From: Trichomonas vaginalis G3
Taxonomy: Eukaryota > Parabasalia > Trichomonadida > Trichomonadidae
Direction of reading: 5' to 3'
Assembly: GCF_026262505.1 (NCBI RefSeq)
Contig: NC_067207.1
Span: 1,372,252 to 1,436,251, forward strand
Length of the DNA: 64,000 nucleotides
The position numbers were made by a program, and so were the translations under genes. Position 1 is the stretch's first letter. Every line of letters starts with the position of its first letter. Positions 19,235-28,855 of this stretch are shown here, one piece after another. The notes under the pieces are model-generated. The model made no database searches. It worked only from the letters and a program-made list of their open reading frames with translations, and had not been told where the DNA came from.

Positions 19235-20097
19235 TCATTTCAATAATGAGTCCATCCTTTCCATCTTTAGGTACACAACATCTTTCATTGAAGAAGGTTC
19301 GACAAGTCTTATGTTAAACTTACTGACAAAGTTTGTTATACTATAATGCTTCGGTGGCGAATACATATAGTTTGAAAACATAATATAGATTCTTCAGCAA
19401 ATTCACTTATACTGGATTTTATAACAATGTTCTCACGAGACCAAATACCACCAATTGACAATCTTGTAAGCAATCCTGCTGAACCTTCTACTGTAAACGT
19501 CGATGGTAACATTCCACGAAGGTCATCCATTGACATCGTTGAGTCACTGAATTTAAATATTTTCTTAAAGCAATCGTCATTATCTAACCATGCAATAGCT
19601 TTGAAGTTTTCATTCGAATATACATCTGCATCATTAAATGTAAAACCTGACTTCTTTGCAGAGATGACTTTAAAATCTATTGAGTTTGTTTCAAAATTAT
19701 ATGCTATGGTAACTTCTGAAGGTAATGGATGTCCTTCCGCAGTCAGTTGTTCTCTCACTACCGTTTGAAGCTTTGTGTTAAAAACTTTCATGTCATCTCC
19801 TGTGTCTAGGTTCACATACACAGCAACAGGAAAACTATCTTGCTTCTTTGTTTCATCATTATACCTCAAAACATTAAAGTTCTTCAATAATATTGTTCTT
19901 CCTGCTGGAATACTTCGAACCTGTCTGATTTCAATAGCTTTCTCACCTCCTACATACTCTACCCAATGTCTTGGATATTCATAAGTATACTGACTTTCTT
20001 GAATTTTGGTTGGTTTCATCATAACATGTTCATAGTATATCTTTATACTCTTGTCAGTTAGACTCGGTGCTATGTTCTGAATATTTCTGACTTGCAT
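19235..20097 (-). pseudogene. Penton-like jelly-roll protein 1 (element B), broken
   Basis: The gene starts MQVRNIQNIAPSLTDKSIKI. Its C-terminal pattern GIWSRENIVIKSSI, then HYSITNFVSKFNIRL and VVYLKMERMDSL, parallels GIWDRKQAILFSNI, YYKLTGFNREFWIDM and CLYIEAQLLNS in the gene at 36024-36880. Element B therefore carries two related structural genes. The beta-rich layout and ending (strand, turn with Pro, VxLE/IExxLL) suit a single-jelly-roll penton or minor capsid protein; this assignment is tentative. The gene is broken near one end. It stands head-to-head with the ATPase gene, 16 bp apart. Confidence 0.55.
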
Positions 20098-20113
20098 TTT
20101 TAATGGAGATAAA

Positions 20114-21000
20114 ATGAAGCATTTAATACATGACGTAGATGAAGACATGAATGAAACTACAGACAAACTTAACTCTTCTCTTATTCTTCCTTTCAGTAAG
20201 GACTATGAGTTCTGTTCAAATGGTGTTTATTTCTATTGTGGAAAGATGGGTTCAGGTAAGACATTTAACCTCATTCGTCATATACTCATAACAGAGCGTT
20301 TAGGAAACGACTCATATTATGACCAAATCATTATATCAGCAACTTCAGACTCTATGGATCAACAGCGAAAACATTTATGTCAAAAGTTCAAGCCTCTGTC
20401 GTTAAAGTTCCAGACAGTGAACTCATTGAATTTCTTCAACGTTACATTCGACGTAAGAGGAAATATTATGCCATCGTTGAATTTATACAGTCAGGAATGC
20501 AAAAGACTTCAGAAGAGATGGAAAGAATTATTGACAAACACCACTTACGTCAATACTCAGGAGTTTACGATATGAAACGACTTACAAACTACATTCTATC
20601 AAAACTTTCAAAATACCCCTTCAAAAAATATCCTTCAAACACTCTGCTCGTTTGTGACGACTTCGCCGGAAAAGGTTTAGTGTCAAAACCAGACTCACCA
20701 TTAGCTAACATCATTACTAAAGTCAGACATTACCACTTAACTGTAGCAATACTTATGCAAACATGGAGGTTTTTAGCTTTAAACATAAAACGTCTCATAA
20801 CTGACTTCGTTATCTTTCAAGGTTTCTCACGCTATGATATTGAACTCATTTGGAAACAGTCAGGTATAACATTACCTTTTGAAGAAATTTGGGAAGCATA
20901 TAAGTCTCTCATCTCTCCTCGTTCATACCTTGAGATTCATATCATGACTAATACCATTAAAGTCAAAAATATTCCATGGGAACGACCAACATTGTTTTAA
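20114..21000 (+). pseudogene. FtsK/HerA-type DNA-packaging ATPase (element B), broken
   Basis: The N-terminal part has a Walker A (YCGKMGSGKTFNL). The C-terminal part has a Walker B-like strand (TLLVCDDFAGKG) and a sensor-type HYHLTVAILMQTWRFL followed by IFQGFSRYDIELIWKQ, as in the element A ATPase. The two parts lie in overlapping frames, and the gene has about one break. The gene overlaps the converging 172-residue gene by 4 bp. In the family this motor pumps the genome into the capsid. Confidence 0.85.
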
Positions 21001-21515
21001 AGTTTAACCTTCAATTGACTGATGGTAAACAAATTCCATGCATCTCTGTCGCCATTTCTGTTAATATTTTTGCTGTCATTCATATCATCCACTTCCCCAT
21101 CCGTTAGCTTTTGAGGATATGCGTTAGAATAGCTGTTCTTAAATGAAGGCTTTTCACCTTTGAGAGCATAAACTCTATAACTTTCTGCATACTTTATGTT
21201 TGAACCTCCTGAGCCATCATTGACATAAATTTTTATAGGCTTCCACCCTTTGTTCATGTTCCTGCTTCTTCCCTTAGCTCTTTTGTTCAGTAGTTCTACA
21301 TCTTTATACACAGCTCCTGTCTCAGTGAATTCAACAATATTTTCATTCGTTAGCTTTACATTCAAACCCTTGTCGAGTATATTGTTCATTTCATACATAT
21401 AAAAGGTTTTTATTCTATATGAAATGAGAAGCAAATCCATCTTAGCTGGTGCCGTTAATGTTCCAATTGAACCAACATCAAATGTTGACTCACGAACGAC
21501 AAACAATATTGTCAT
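20997..21515 (-). CDS. Conserved structural-type protein (element B)
   Basis: The product is 172 residues. IKIYVNDGSGGSNIKYAESY followed by KNSYSNAYPQ corresponds to [20 protein letters not shown] and KAYNECYP in the element A gene at 10606-11504. Both adjoin the packaging ATPase. N-terminally there are several beta-strand-like stretches. It converges with the ATPase gene (4-bp overlap). No catalytic motif is visible, so a minor capsid or assembly role is the best guess. Confidence 0.55.
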   Translation of the reverse strand: MTILFVVRESTFDVGSIGTLTAPAKMDLLLISYRIKTFYMYEMNNILDKGLNVKLTNENIVEFTETGAVYKDVELLNKRAKGRSRNMNKGWKPIKIYVNDGSGGSNIKYAESYRVYALKGEKPSFKNSYSNAYPQKLTDGEVDDMNDSKNINRNGDRDAWNLFTISQLKVKL

Positions 21516-21568
21516 AAAGAACTATAGTTCGAGTGTTTGAAAGAAAAAGAACCAGAACTTAAGTCCGT

Positions 21569-22039
21569 GTGAATTTAAACTCAGCTTCAAACGCTAACGC
21601 TACATCAGATGTTAAGTTAGAGTATCCACCACTGGACCAAATTCTTTCAAGAGAAGCCAACGACAACCCTTACACAAATGTTCAAACAAATCCTTCAGAT
21701 AACGTAGACCATTACCTTCTTCAGTTATACCAAACAATTTTACTCAAAGACGATAAGAAGCTTTTGATAAATCTTATAAGCAAGAACCAAATAATTCTAA
21801 CAAAGGAGGACCTTGAAAATGTTATATCACGAATAACAGGGAAACAATGTGTCATTGACTATCTCGACCCTGAAATCGAATGCTGTGGTCAAACGCCACC
21901 ATTCATGAAAATAGGTAACATCCGCATCATTGAAACACCAGGAACTACAGGAGTTGAGTTTAAGTATAAATATTCGAACGAGTATACAAAACTATCTACT
22001 GACTATAAGCTTTGTTTGAAATATGTTTTAGTAAATTAA
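21569..22039 (+). CDS. Conserved virion-type protein with CCG motif (element B)
   Basis: The product is about 156 residues. The domain from LLQLYQTILLKDDKKLL to the C-terminus, with ECCG in the middle and DYKLCLKYVL at the end, matches the C-terminal domain of the 233-residue element A protein (EVSCCG, EYKISLEKFFV). The N-terminus is low-complexity and Asn-rich. The first in-frame codon is GTG, so the real ATG may be elsewhere. A double-hairpin repeat (22041-22080) follows the stop. Function unknown. Confidence 0.55.
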   Translation: MNLNSASNANATSDVKLEYPPLDQILSREANDNPYTNVQTNPSDNVDHYLLQLYQTILLKDDKKLLINLISKNQIILTKEDLENVISRITGKQCVIDYLDPEIECCGQTPPFMKIGNIRIIETPGTTGVEFKYKYSNEYTKLSTDYKLCLKYVLVN

Positions 22040-22088
22040 AGCAGTCAGGACCCTCGGTCTTGGCGCTTTGCGCCGTCAGTCAAAAAAT

Positions 22089-22331
22089 TCAAGTTAGCAA
22101 TTTGTAATATCTGTCCAAAACTTCTTCAACAGTATCGAACTCATCTTCATAATGCAAACCTAATCTTATTGACTTGGTGCAGTTTTCACTAACACAATAT
22201 TTTTCTGTTCTCTTGACTGACATAACTAACTCATTTGTTTCATCAAACAGCAACAACCAAAGTTCATGACCTAATACATAACATTCATACTTTATATTTT
22301 TAGCTCTGAGTTCTCTTGTAAGCTGTTGCAT
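22089..22331 (-). CDS. Unknown 80-residue protein (element B)
   Basis: The frame starts MQQLTRELRAKNIKYECYVL, with a mixed alpha/beta pattern and Cys residues at 17, 46 and 51. The first 40 bp overlap the end of the upstream gene (22292-23056), the same kind of short overlap seen between the equivalent pair in element A. No family recognised. Confidence 0.45.
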   Translation of the reverse strand: MQQLTRELRAKNIKYECYVLGHELWLLLFDETNELVMSVKRTEKYCVSENCTKSIRLGLHYEDEFDTVEEVLDRYYKLLT

Positions 22332-23056
22332 TTAATATTTTCTAAAAAGTCAACTTCAACAGTCATTCGCACTGGTGCCTTCAGTTCTACAGGCTCGCCT
22401 TGAAAGTCAACTAGTCTGAATTGCATGTCTTTCAAATTATGAGGACTAATGCGAACCCATTTACCTAAATGAGTTGCTATGACAGGAACGTTTGGAATGA
22501 ACATTGAATTTACTTCATAACAGAAAGATTTATACTCTACTGAACCTTTACTATTAACTCCTGAAATGCCTGTGACATTAGCTATTTTAGACTCAATGTA
22601 TAAACAATTGCCATAACATACGTATGGAACAGATTTCATCTCAATCGTTTTGTCAACACTTTTCAAAGGTAGTTGCATATGGTATGCTCCTAAAAGAAGT
22701 TGAACTCTATGACTCATTCGTGTTATCTTGAACTCTTTCTTGCTACTGAACTTCAATGTTCCCTCAGAAGAGAGTTCGACATCTATGTTGTCAATAGTTT
22801 CTTCATTTATGAGAGTATCTATGACTCCAGCAATTTTATCTATTCTATACTCTGCTCTGTTAGGAAATGTTATAAAACTTCTTTTGTCATCTATTTCAAT
22901 CTCTATGAAACCTGTTTCATCTGTTATGACAAAAGTTGCGATAGTATTGAAGTCAACAACTCTGAAAGCAAGTGCTTCATTCTGAAGACCTAAGTTTGTT
23001 TGAAGCTTTACTGTTCCATATTCGTTTGGGTCTGTACTTTGCAAATAGAACAACAT
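22292..23056 (-). CDS. Jelly-roll-like structural protein next to fibre (element B)
   Basis: The product is 254 residues and almost entirely beta-strand in pattern. The ending (KWVRISPHNLKDMQFRLVDF, then GEPVELKAPVRMTVEVDFL) matches the end of the element A protein at 8665-9207. The gene is divergent from the fibre gene, with start codons 18 bp apart. In both elements this gene is the fibre neighbour, so a fibre base, penton-like or vertex role is plausible. The family name is not certain. Confidence 0.6.
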   Translation of the reverse strand: MLFYLQSTDPNEYGTVKLQTNLGLQNEALAFRVVDFNTIATFVITDETGFIEIEIDDKRSFITFPNRAEYRIDKIAGVIDTLINEETIDNIDVELSSEGTLKFSSKKEFKITRMSHRVQLLLGAYHMQLPLKSVDKTIEMKSVPYVCYGNCLYIESKIANVTGISGVNSKGSVEYKSFCYEVNSMFIPNVPVIATHLGKWVRISPHNLKDMQFRLVDFQGEPVELKAPVRMTVEVDFLENIKCNSLQENSELKI

Positions 23057-23073
23057 TTTATTCTCATTAAAAT

Positions 23074-25921
23074 ATGACTATTGCTGCATATGCGTATGAA
23101 ACAAATGAAGCAAGAAGAGCACATGAACTAGTAAACGAAAACTCAACTTTAACCATTGAAGGCAATGATTTAGTCATTGACGATGGAAAAACTAAAAAAG
23201 TCATTGATTTCGATACTTTTAACACTTATGACCCATTCATTACAATAAGTAAAGTTCCTATCATAAATGATGGAACGGTGCAATATATAAATTCTACAGT
23301 AGATGCCTCATTAGTGAAAGTATTAAATGTTCTCATTGAATTGTTAAAGAGCTTTCGATTTGACGACAACATTAAATGCCTAAAGAATTTAGTCATGAAT
23401 GAGAAACAAATTCTCGGCGTTGCTGGTAGCAGTAATGATGTACACCTTATGACATTAGAATATTATAACGAACATAAAGATGAACTGAAAGGAGAGAAGG
23501 GTGACACTGGACCTCAAGGACCACAAGGAATACAAGGAATTCAAGGAATCAAGGACCTCAAGGCGAAAACGGTTTGGATGGAAAGGATGGAAAGGATGGA
23601 AAAACTGCTAAATCATGATATGGAACCTTATAAATACTGGTTTAACAGCTGCTTCATATGGAGTTCTTCAATACCAAATCGGAAAGATATGGGCAGTACT
23701 TGGTGAAGAAGTTTTAGATGACGTTAAAAATGCTTTGAACTTCATTTCAAATGGTTCGGATACTATTAAAACTTTATCTGGTTGGATGCAAGAAACAAGG
23801 AGTCAAATAGATACTGTAAGACGTATAGCAAACAATGCACGTACGGGATTGGATACTTTACGAGAAGCACAAAATACACTAAAGGAAGCAAATGATATTC
23901 TTGGCTCAGTATCAGACATGCATGAAGATTGGCTTAAAGGTATTGACAAATCTTTAAAAAATCACAGTCAGTCTATTGCTGACTACAAGAAAAGTATAGA
24001 TTTTTTACATAGTGCTATGGACGTACATGATGGAAGCATAAGGAACTTACTTAATGCTAACAATAACTTACCAGGAACTATTAAAGCATTTATAAAGTCC
24101 TTTGTAAAACCTGGTGCTCTAACATTTAGGTCTTTGAGAGCAAGAGCATTGAAGTCAAGAGATGCAGAAACTCCAACAGAACCTACAGAAGGAACTGAAA
24201 CAACAGAAACTCCAGAAGAACCACCAAAACCAACAGCTAATGAAATATTGTTCGAATATTTTCCAAGGTACTCTGTTCTCATTGCATACATTCAAGAAAT
24301 ACTTAAGAAAGCAGACTTGACTTTAGGAGATGATGAAAGTTCTGTATATCTTTCGTTCCAGTTTCAAATAGCAGAACTTTTGAGACAGATATGCTTAATG
24401 TATGACAACATCTCTGATTTCACAAGATATGATGACGACCATGACCCCGAACACGGTGAAGAAGAAGTTTTACAAACATCCATTAAGACAGGAAAGGTTT
24501 TAACTCAAAGTCTCATTATTGACACCAAAGATGGCGAAGTGGACGTTCTTCAAGAGCTGAAGAAAAATACTTCTGAAGGAGGTGGTGGTAGGCATGAACT
24601 TGAAATAAATGAGATAGAAGAGAAATTAGCCGAAAAAGCAGATAAAAACCATGTTCATTATATAAGTTCAGATGAACAGATTATAACGGACTACCATGGA
24701 TATTTAACACAGGATGAACAAATAAGCACTGAAGATGTTAATGAAAGAAGATATAAATTCATTCGTGCTAAAGGTTATGACATACACTGTACTGTACAGT
24801 ATGACACGGGTAAAGCACCAGAAGCATTTGGTTATAACGATGAAATTTATGCCTCTACTTTCTCTGTTAAAGGTGTATTAGTTGAACCAAGATTTACTTT
24901 GAGAGTTAAGGCAAAAATAACTTTTGAAGATGCTATTAAAAGTAAAGCTGACAAAGTTGAACTTGACGCAACGAACAAAGTTTTGAAATCTCATAAACAC
25001 AATATCTCCGATATAAATGAACTTCAAACTTCTTTAGACAACAAAGCAGACAAAAACCATACACATGAATCCTTCACTACTGTTAGAGCTGATGACATAA
25101 TACTGAACTTTGACCTTGGTTCAAGTGCACCTTTAGAGAATCCAAGTACAAGCGTAAAAGATACTCTTAACAATTTAGATAACAGTTGCAGGAAAATCGA
25201 AGATCATGCCAGAAACTTTGAAGCATATGAACTACCAACAATGTTAGATAAGAAAGCCGACAAGAACCATACACATGAAGAATTTCAAACAATCAGGATT
25301 AAAGAAATTAAGGCATGCATTGAAGAAGTAACAAAAACAGGAAGAAACGGTGCAACTGTACATGAACAAAGAATTTATCCTCCTACTTTTCCTAATGGTT
25401 TAATAACAAACAATATAAATATTGTAGATGGCAAAAAATTTATAAATGTTAAACATGAACTTCTAACAATGAAGACTGAAATACTTCAAACATTATATCC
25501 TGTTGGTTCTATTTATACGTCAATGAATTCAACAAATCCAGCAAGTGTTTTAGGTTTTGGTACATGGCAGCAGATTGTAGACAAATTCTTATACTGTGCT
25601 AACTCTTCAAAGCAAACAGGAGGTTCGAAGAAAATTACTGAAGCAAACTTACCCGCGCACACTCATACAGGAACTACAAACACAACAGGTAGTCATTCAC
25701 ATTCAATAACAAAAAGAGGTTATACAAATCTTGCAGCAGGTTCGGATAGACATGGAATGCATAGATATGATATTTCAAGTGACCCAGTAGATTCAAGCGC
25801 AGGTATTTTCTGTGGAACCGCAGGAAATCATGTCCATACTTTCACAACAAATCCAACAGGCTCGGGTGCAGATTATATGCCACCATTTGTGACTATATTC
25901 GCATGGTACCGCGTTCAATGA
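23074..25921 (+). pseudogene. Collagen-like/phage tail fibre protein (element B), broken
   Basis: The N-terminal part ends in collagen-like triplets (GDTGPQGPQGIQGIQG). A long coiled-coil region with a Pro/Thr linker follows. Next come three KADKNHTH-type repeats, and then a tip domain (YPVGSIYTSMNSTNPASVLG, LPAHTHTG, NHVHTF and a Pro-Pro-Phe ending) typical of phage tail-collar/baseplate gp10-like proteins. The order matches the element A fibre and adds the collagen part. It reads as broken, with about one break. Collagen triplets plus a phage tip suggest a trimeric spike. Confidence 0.85.
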
Positions 25922-25961
25922 ACGCGCTTGAGCCTAGAATAAAATCTTTAACTTTACATAA

Positions 25962-27047
25962 ATGAGCTTGAAAGAAGTATTCGAACAACATCCATGGAGG
26001 TCATTTAAGAAGTTCAATGAAGCTGCAAAGAGTTGGGGATTTACTAACAGAGCTGAAGTGAAAAGGTTCTTTGACAAAAATGTTGTACATCAAACAAAAA
26101 TAAACCCTTACGACTACTTTTTACCAATTTACTCCAACACTCCTGACGCATACCAATTTGACACTCTCATTCAAAGCAGAAAAGGAGGACATAAACCATT
26201 CCTCATCTTCATTAATGTTAACACTCGCAAAGCATATGCATATCCAATGAGGAATAAAGGAACTCGTGAAGTGTTAAGAGTTTTACAAAAGTTTGTAGCA
26301 GAACATAGCCCAAGTACTTTAACATCAGACCAAGACAGTGCATACCTCAGCAATGAAATCACAGATTTTCTCATTAAGCATAACATAACTCACTACACTA
26401 CTGAAGACCATAACCATAACATACTCAGCATCATAAACCGCTTCATAAGAACGCTCAGAGATTTAAACCAAGAGCGAGACTTTACCGAAGAAACAATGAA
26501 CCATTTTCTCGAAGTATATAATTCCTCAACGCATTCTACAACAGGCCATACACCAAATTCAATGACACAACAACAAGAAGAAAAGTATATACAAAAGAAA
26601 CGAAGCCAAACACAAAATATCAGAAATTCAACACAATTTACCCTCATTCCTGGTACAAAAGTTCGTGTAGTTCTTGACGACAAACCGTTGACAAAGAAAC
26701 GTTTAAGGTTAAGTAGAAACTATTATATCGTAGACTCTACGCAAGGTAATGGATATCTTATAAAAGCTGCCGACGACTCCATTGCATTTTATCCTCGTCA
26801 TAAATTAGTCGAAAGTAGTAATGGCAAACTTGCTGAAACCATTGACGAAGCAAAGCGAGGAGTGGTTATTGAAATACTTGGCTATAACATAAACGATGAC
26901 ACTTATAAAGTAAGATATGAAGGAGGCGTTGAAGATGTTATACCATCTAAGAACTTGAGAGAGTCAAAGCCAACACATCTGGGACCATTAGAGCGGGAGT
27001 ACTGGAAAGACAAAAATATGCCAGAAAGAATAAGAAAATTCTTCTAA
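25962..27047 (+). CDS. int: Polinton integrase with chromo-like C-terminus (element B)
   Basis: The product is a 361-residue rve-type integrase. The core spans about residues 55-205, with DAYQFDTLIQSRKGGH, LTSDQDSAY and the helix FIRTLRDLNQERDF. A basic linker follows. About residues 285-330 (VVIEILGYNINDDTYKVRYE, then SKNLRE) look like a chromodomain or SH3-like fold, which in this family can guide insertion. It lies 40 bp after the fibre gene, with its leader ending ACATAAATG. It is not closely similar to the element A integrase outside the core. Confidence 0.88.
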   Translation: MSLKEVFEQHPWRSFKKFNEAAKSWGFTNRAEVKRFFDKNVVHQTKINPYDYFLPIYSNTPDAYQFDTLIQSRKGGHKPFLIFINVNTRKAYAYPMRNKGTREVLRVLQKFVAEHSPSTLTSDQDSAYLSNEITDFLIKHNITHYTTEDHNHNILSIINRFIRTLRDLNQERDFTEETMNHFLEVYNSSTHSTTGHTPNSMTQQQEEKYIQKKRSQTQNIRNSTQFTLIPGTKVRVVLDDKPLTKKRLRLSRNYYIVDSTQGNGYLIKAADDSIAFYPRHKLVESSNGKLAETIDEAKRGVVIEILGYNINDDTYKVRYEGGVEDVIPSKNLRESKPTHLGPLEREYWKDKNMPERIRKFF

Positions 27048-27059
27048 ACTTTTTCATTA

Positions 27060-27140
27060 GATGTAAATCAGACAAAAATAATGTTTAGGTGAAGAGGTGA
27101 GATTTCACCTCTTTTTTCACATGTTTTTTCACCCTCGTGA
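27060..27140. promoter_or_regulatory. GGTGA palindrome block, internal copy
   Basis: TTAGGTGAAGAGGTGAGATTTCACC followed by two TTTTTTCAC units repeats the inner edge of the terminal repeats (around 18407-18463 and 39998-40050), where the core is the perfect palindrome GGTGAGATCTCACC. Three copies in one element, each shortly upstream of a gene start, suggest an operator or replication-protein site. The KilA-N gene that follows encodes a candidate binder; this link is a guess. Confidence 0.5.
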
Positions 27141-27205
27141 ATTTTCATGAATTTCCTTAAGATAGAAAAAATAAAGTTAGTTTTATTTTTATTTATTTTT
27201 TTATT

Positions 27206-27886
27206 TTGTATGTAAGAACAGAAATGTCAGTCGAAGCAAAAACATTCACGAACAAATCTAATGGCGAAACATTCACAAAAGGCACTTATAACGGTATTGA
27301 AGTCTTACGTAGAGACAAGGATGGTTACATTAATGCAACAAAGATGTGTCAACAGTTTAGGAAAGACTTTAGAAAGTTGTTGGAAAATAAGTCCTGGGAA
27401 GAGTATTATAAGGCATTTTGTGAAGAATATAGCAACCGCCGGAATTCCGACGGTTGCTTTTTATACAAAATTCATGCAGGAATTCCTGATGAAATCAAAC
27501 AGGTTAGAGGAACGTATGCAGACCCAAGACTTATAAACTATATAGCAATGTGGGCTTCTCCAAAATATTGCATAGCAGTTGGAAAAATTATGGACTCCAT
27601 AGACAAGAAAGTTCATGAGAAATTAGATGAAGAAGAACTTGAAGATACAGTAGAGAATACTAAACATTTGTTTGAAGAAGAAGTTAGAAAAATGTGCGAA
27701 AAACAATTAGAACATGAACGTGAGATATGTTATGGTTATAGAGATTCTTCATACGAACTAGACCAATGGGAACAAGAAGATTTAAAGAGAGAATTTAGAG
27801 AATATGAACTCGCTAAGATAGCATTTGAAGCTGCAGAAAAGAAGTTAAAAGTTTGGGGTCGTTTTGTACAAAAATATTGTGAGTAA
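27206..27886 (+). CDS. KilA-N domain protein 1 (element B)
   Basis: The product is 226 residues. The KilA-N core runs from YNGIEVLRRDKDGYINATKM to INYIAMWASPKYCIAVGKIM, the helix pattern of this DNA-binding domain found in phages and large DNA viruses. A charged coiled coil follows to the C-terminus. Codons near residue 75 contain a near-perfect palindrome (27432-27457, GCAACCG ... CGGTTGC). The second KilA-N gene has a perfect palindrome at the same offset. The first in-frame ATG is a few codons before MSVEAKTF. Regulation of element genes is the likely role. Confidence 0.85.
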   Translation: MYVRTEMSVEAKTFTNKSNGETFTKGTYNGIEVLRRDKDGYINATKMCQQFRKDFRKLLENKSWEEYYKAFCEEYSNRRNSDGCFLYKIHAGIPDEIKQVRGTYADPRLINYIAMWASPKYCIAVGKIMDSIDKKVHEKLDEEELEDTVENTKHLFEEEVRKMCEKQLEHEREICYGYRDSSYELDQWEQEDLKREFREYELAKIAFEAAEKKLKVWGRFVQKYCE

Positions 27887-27888
27887 AT

Positions 27889-28252
27889 GAACGAAGTGAA
27901 GATTTGCACTTCGTCAAATGTGAGTAAATGAACTCATTATTTTTGCTGAATTCAGCACAAAATGAACGAAGTGAAGATTTGCACTTCGTCAAATGTGAGT
28001 AAATGAACTCATTATTTTTGCTGAATTCAGCACAAAATGAACGAAGTGAAGATTTGCACTTCGTCAAATGTGAGTAAATGAACTCATTATTTTTGCTGAA
28101 TTCAGCACAAAATGAACGAAGTGAAGATTTGCACTTCGTCAAATGTGAGTAAATGAACTCATTATTTTTGCTGAATTCAGCACAAAATGAACGAAGTGAA
28201 GATTTGCACTTCGTCAAATGTGAGTAAATGAACTCATTATTTTTGCTGAATT
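27889..28252. repeat. 75-bp tandem repeat, about 5 copies
   Basis: Each unit holds two hairpins: CGAAGTGAAGATTTGCACTTCG and TGCTGAATTCAGCA. The array begins at the end of the KilA-N gene, so the gene tail and repeat share AAATATTGTGAGTAAATGA-like sequence. The CGAAGTG hairpin reappears after the second KilA-N gene (31360-31376). Frames through the array are an artefact of a unit length divisible by 3. Confidence 0.95.
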
Positions 28253-28853
28253 CGTAAGATTCTGAGTAAAATGACATATGGCACGTGTCAAACCGTTGAG
28301 TTTTCACAAAATTCCAAAAATAACGTTTACCATGTAAAACGGTTATAAATAATGAGGGTAGAATTAGTGGTAGAAATTAGGTTAGATATATCCATCTACC
28401 CTAAAAATTATTTTTGCTGAATTCAGCACAAAATTCTGAGTAAAATGACATATGGCACGTGTCAAACCGTTGAGTTTTCACAAATTTTAAAAATTGCTGC
28501 GGAAAGTTCGTCAAAAAAGTGAAGGTTCCCGACGGTTTCAAACCGCCATACTTTACATGAAGATAGTTTACAATGTCAACTAAATATCATGTACGATAGA
28601 AACGGTTATGTAAAGTTTACATTTTGTAAAGTTTTGTCCTGATTCAAGACAAGTCTTGTATTTTTTCAGAACAAGTCTTGTATTTTTTCAAGACAAATCT
28701 TGTCCTGATTCAGAACAAGACTTGCACTTTTTAGTCTGTTTTTCTTGTAAAGTTCTCAAATTTGAGAACAATTGTCCTGATTCAAGACAAGTCTTGTATT
28801 TTTTCAGAACAAGTCTTGTATTTTTTCAAGACAAATCTTGTCCTGATTTGTTG
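28253..28853. other. Non-coding spacer with short inverted and direct repeats
   Basis: A ~50-bp sequence (TCTGAGTAAAATGACATATG onward) occurs twice, at about 28261 and 28436. From 28640 there is a cluster of CAAGAC/GTCTTG hairpins separated by TATTTTTTC and TCCTGATT. The cluster resumes at 30103 beyond the nested transposon, showing that the transposon split it. No convincing gene. Confidence 0.7.
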
Positions 28854-28855
28854 TA

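Noticed and set aside
19427-19984. Plus-strand open frames opposite the penton-like gene
   Set aside because: They are shadows: the minus-strand reading shows a motif series shared with 36024-36880, and the plus-strand translations show none.
27813-28307. Open frame with repeated peptide on the minus strand
   Set aside because: It runs through the 75-bp tandem array; the unit length divisible by 3 keeps the frame open. There is no start context or non-repeat domain.
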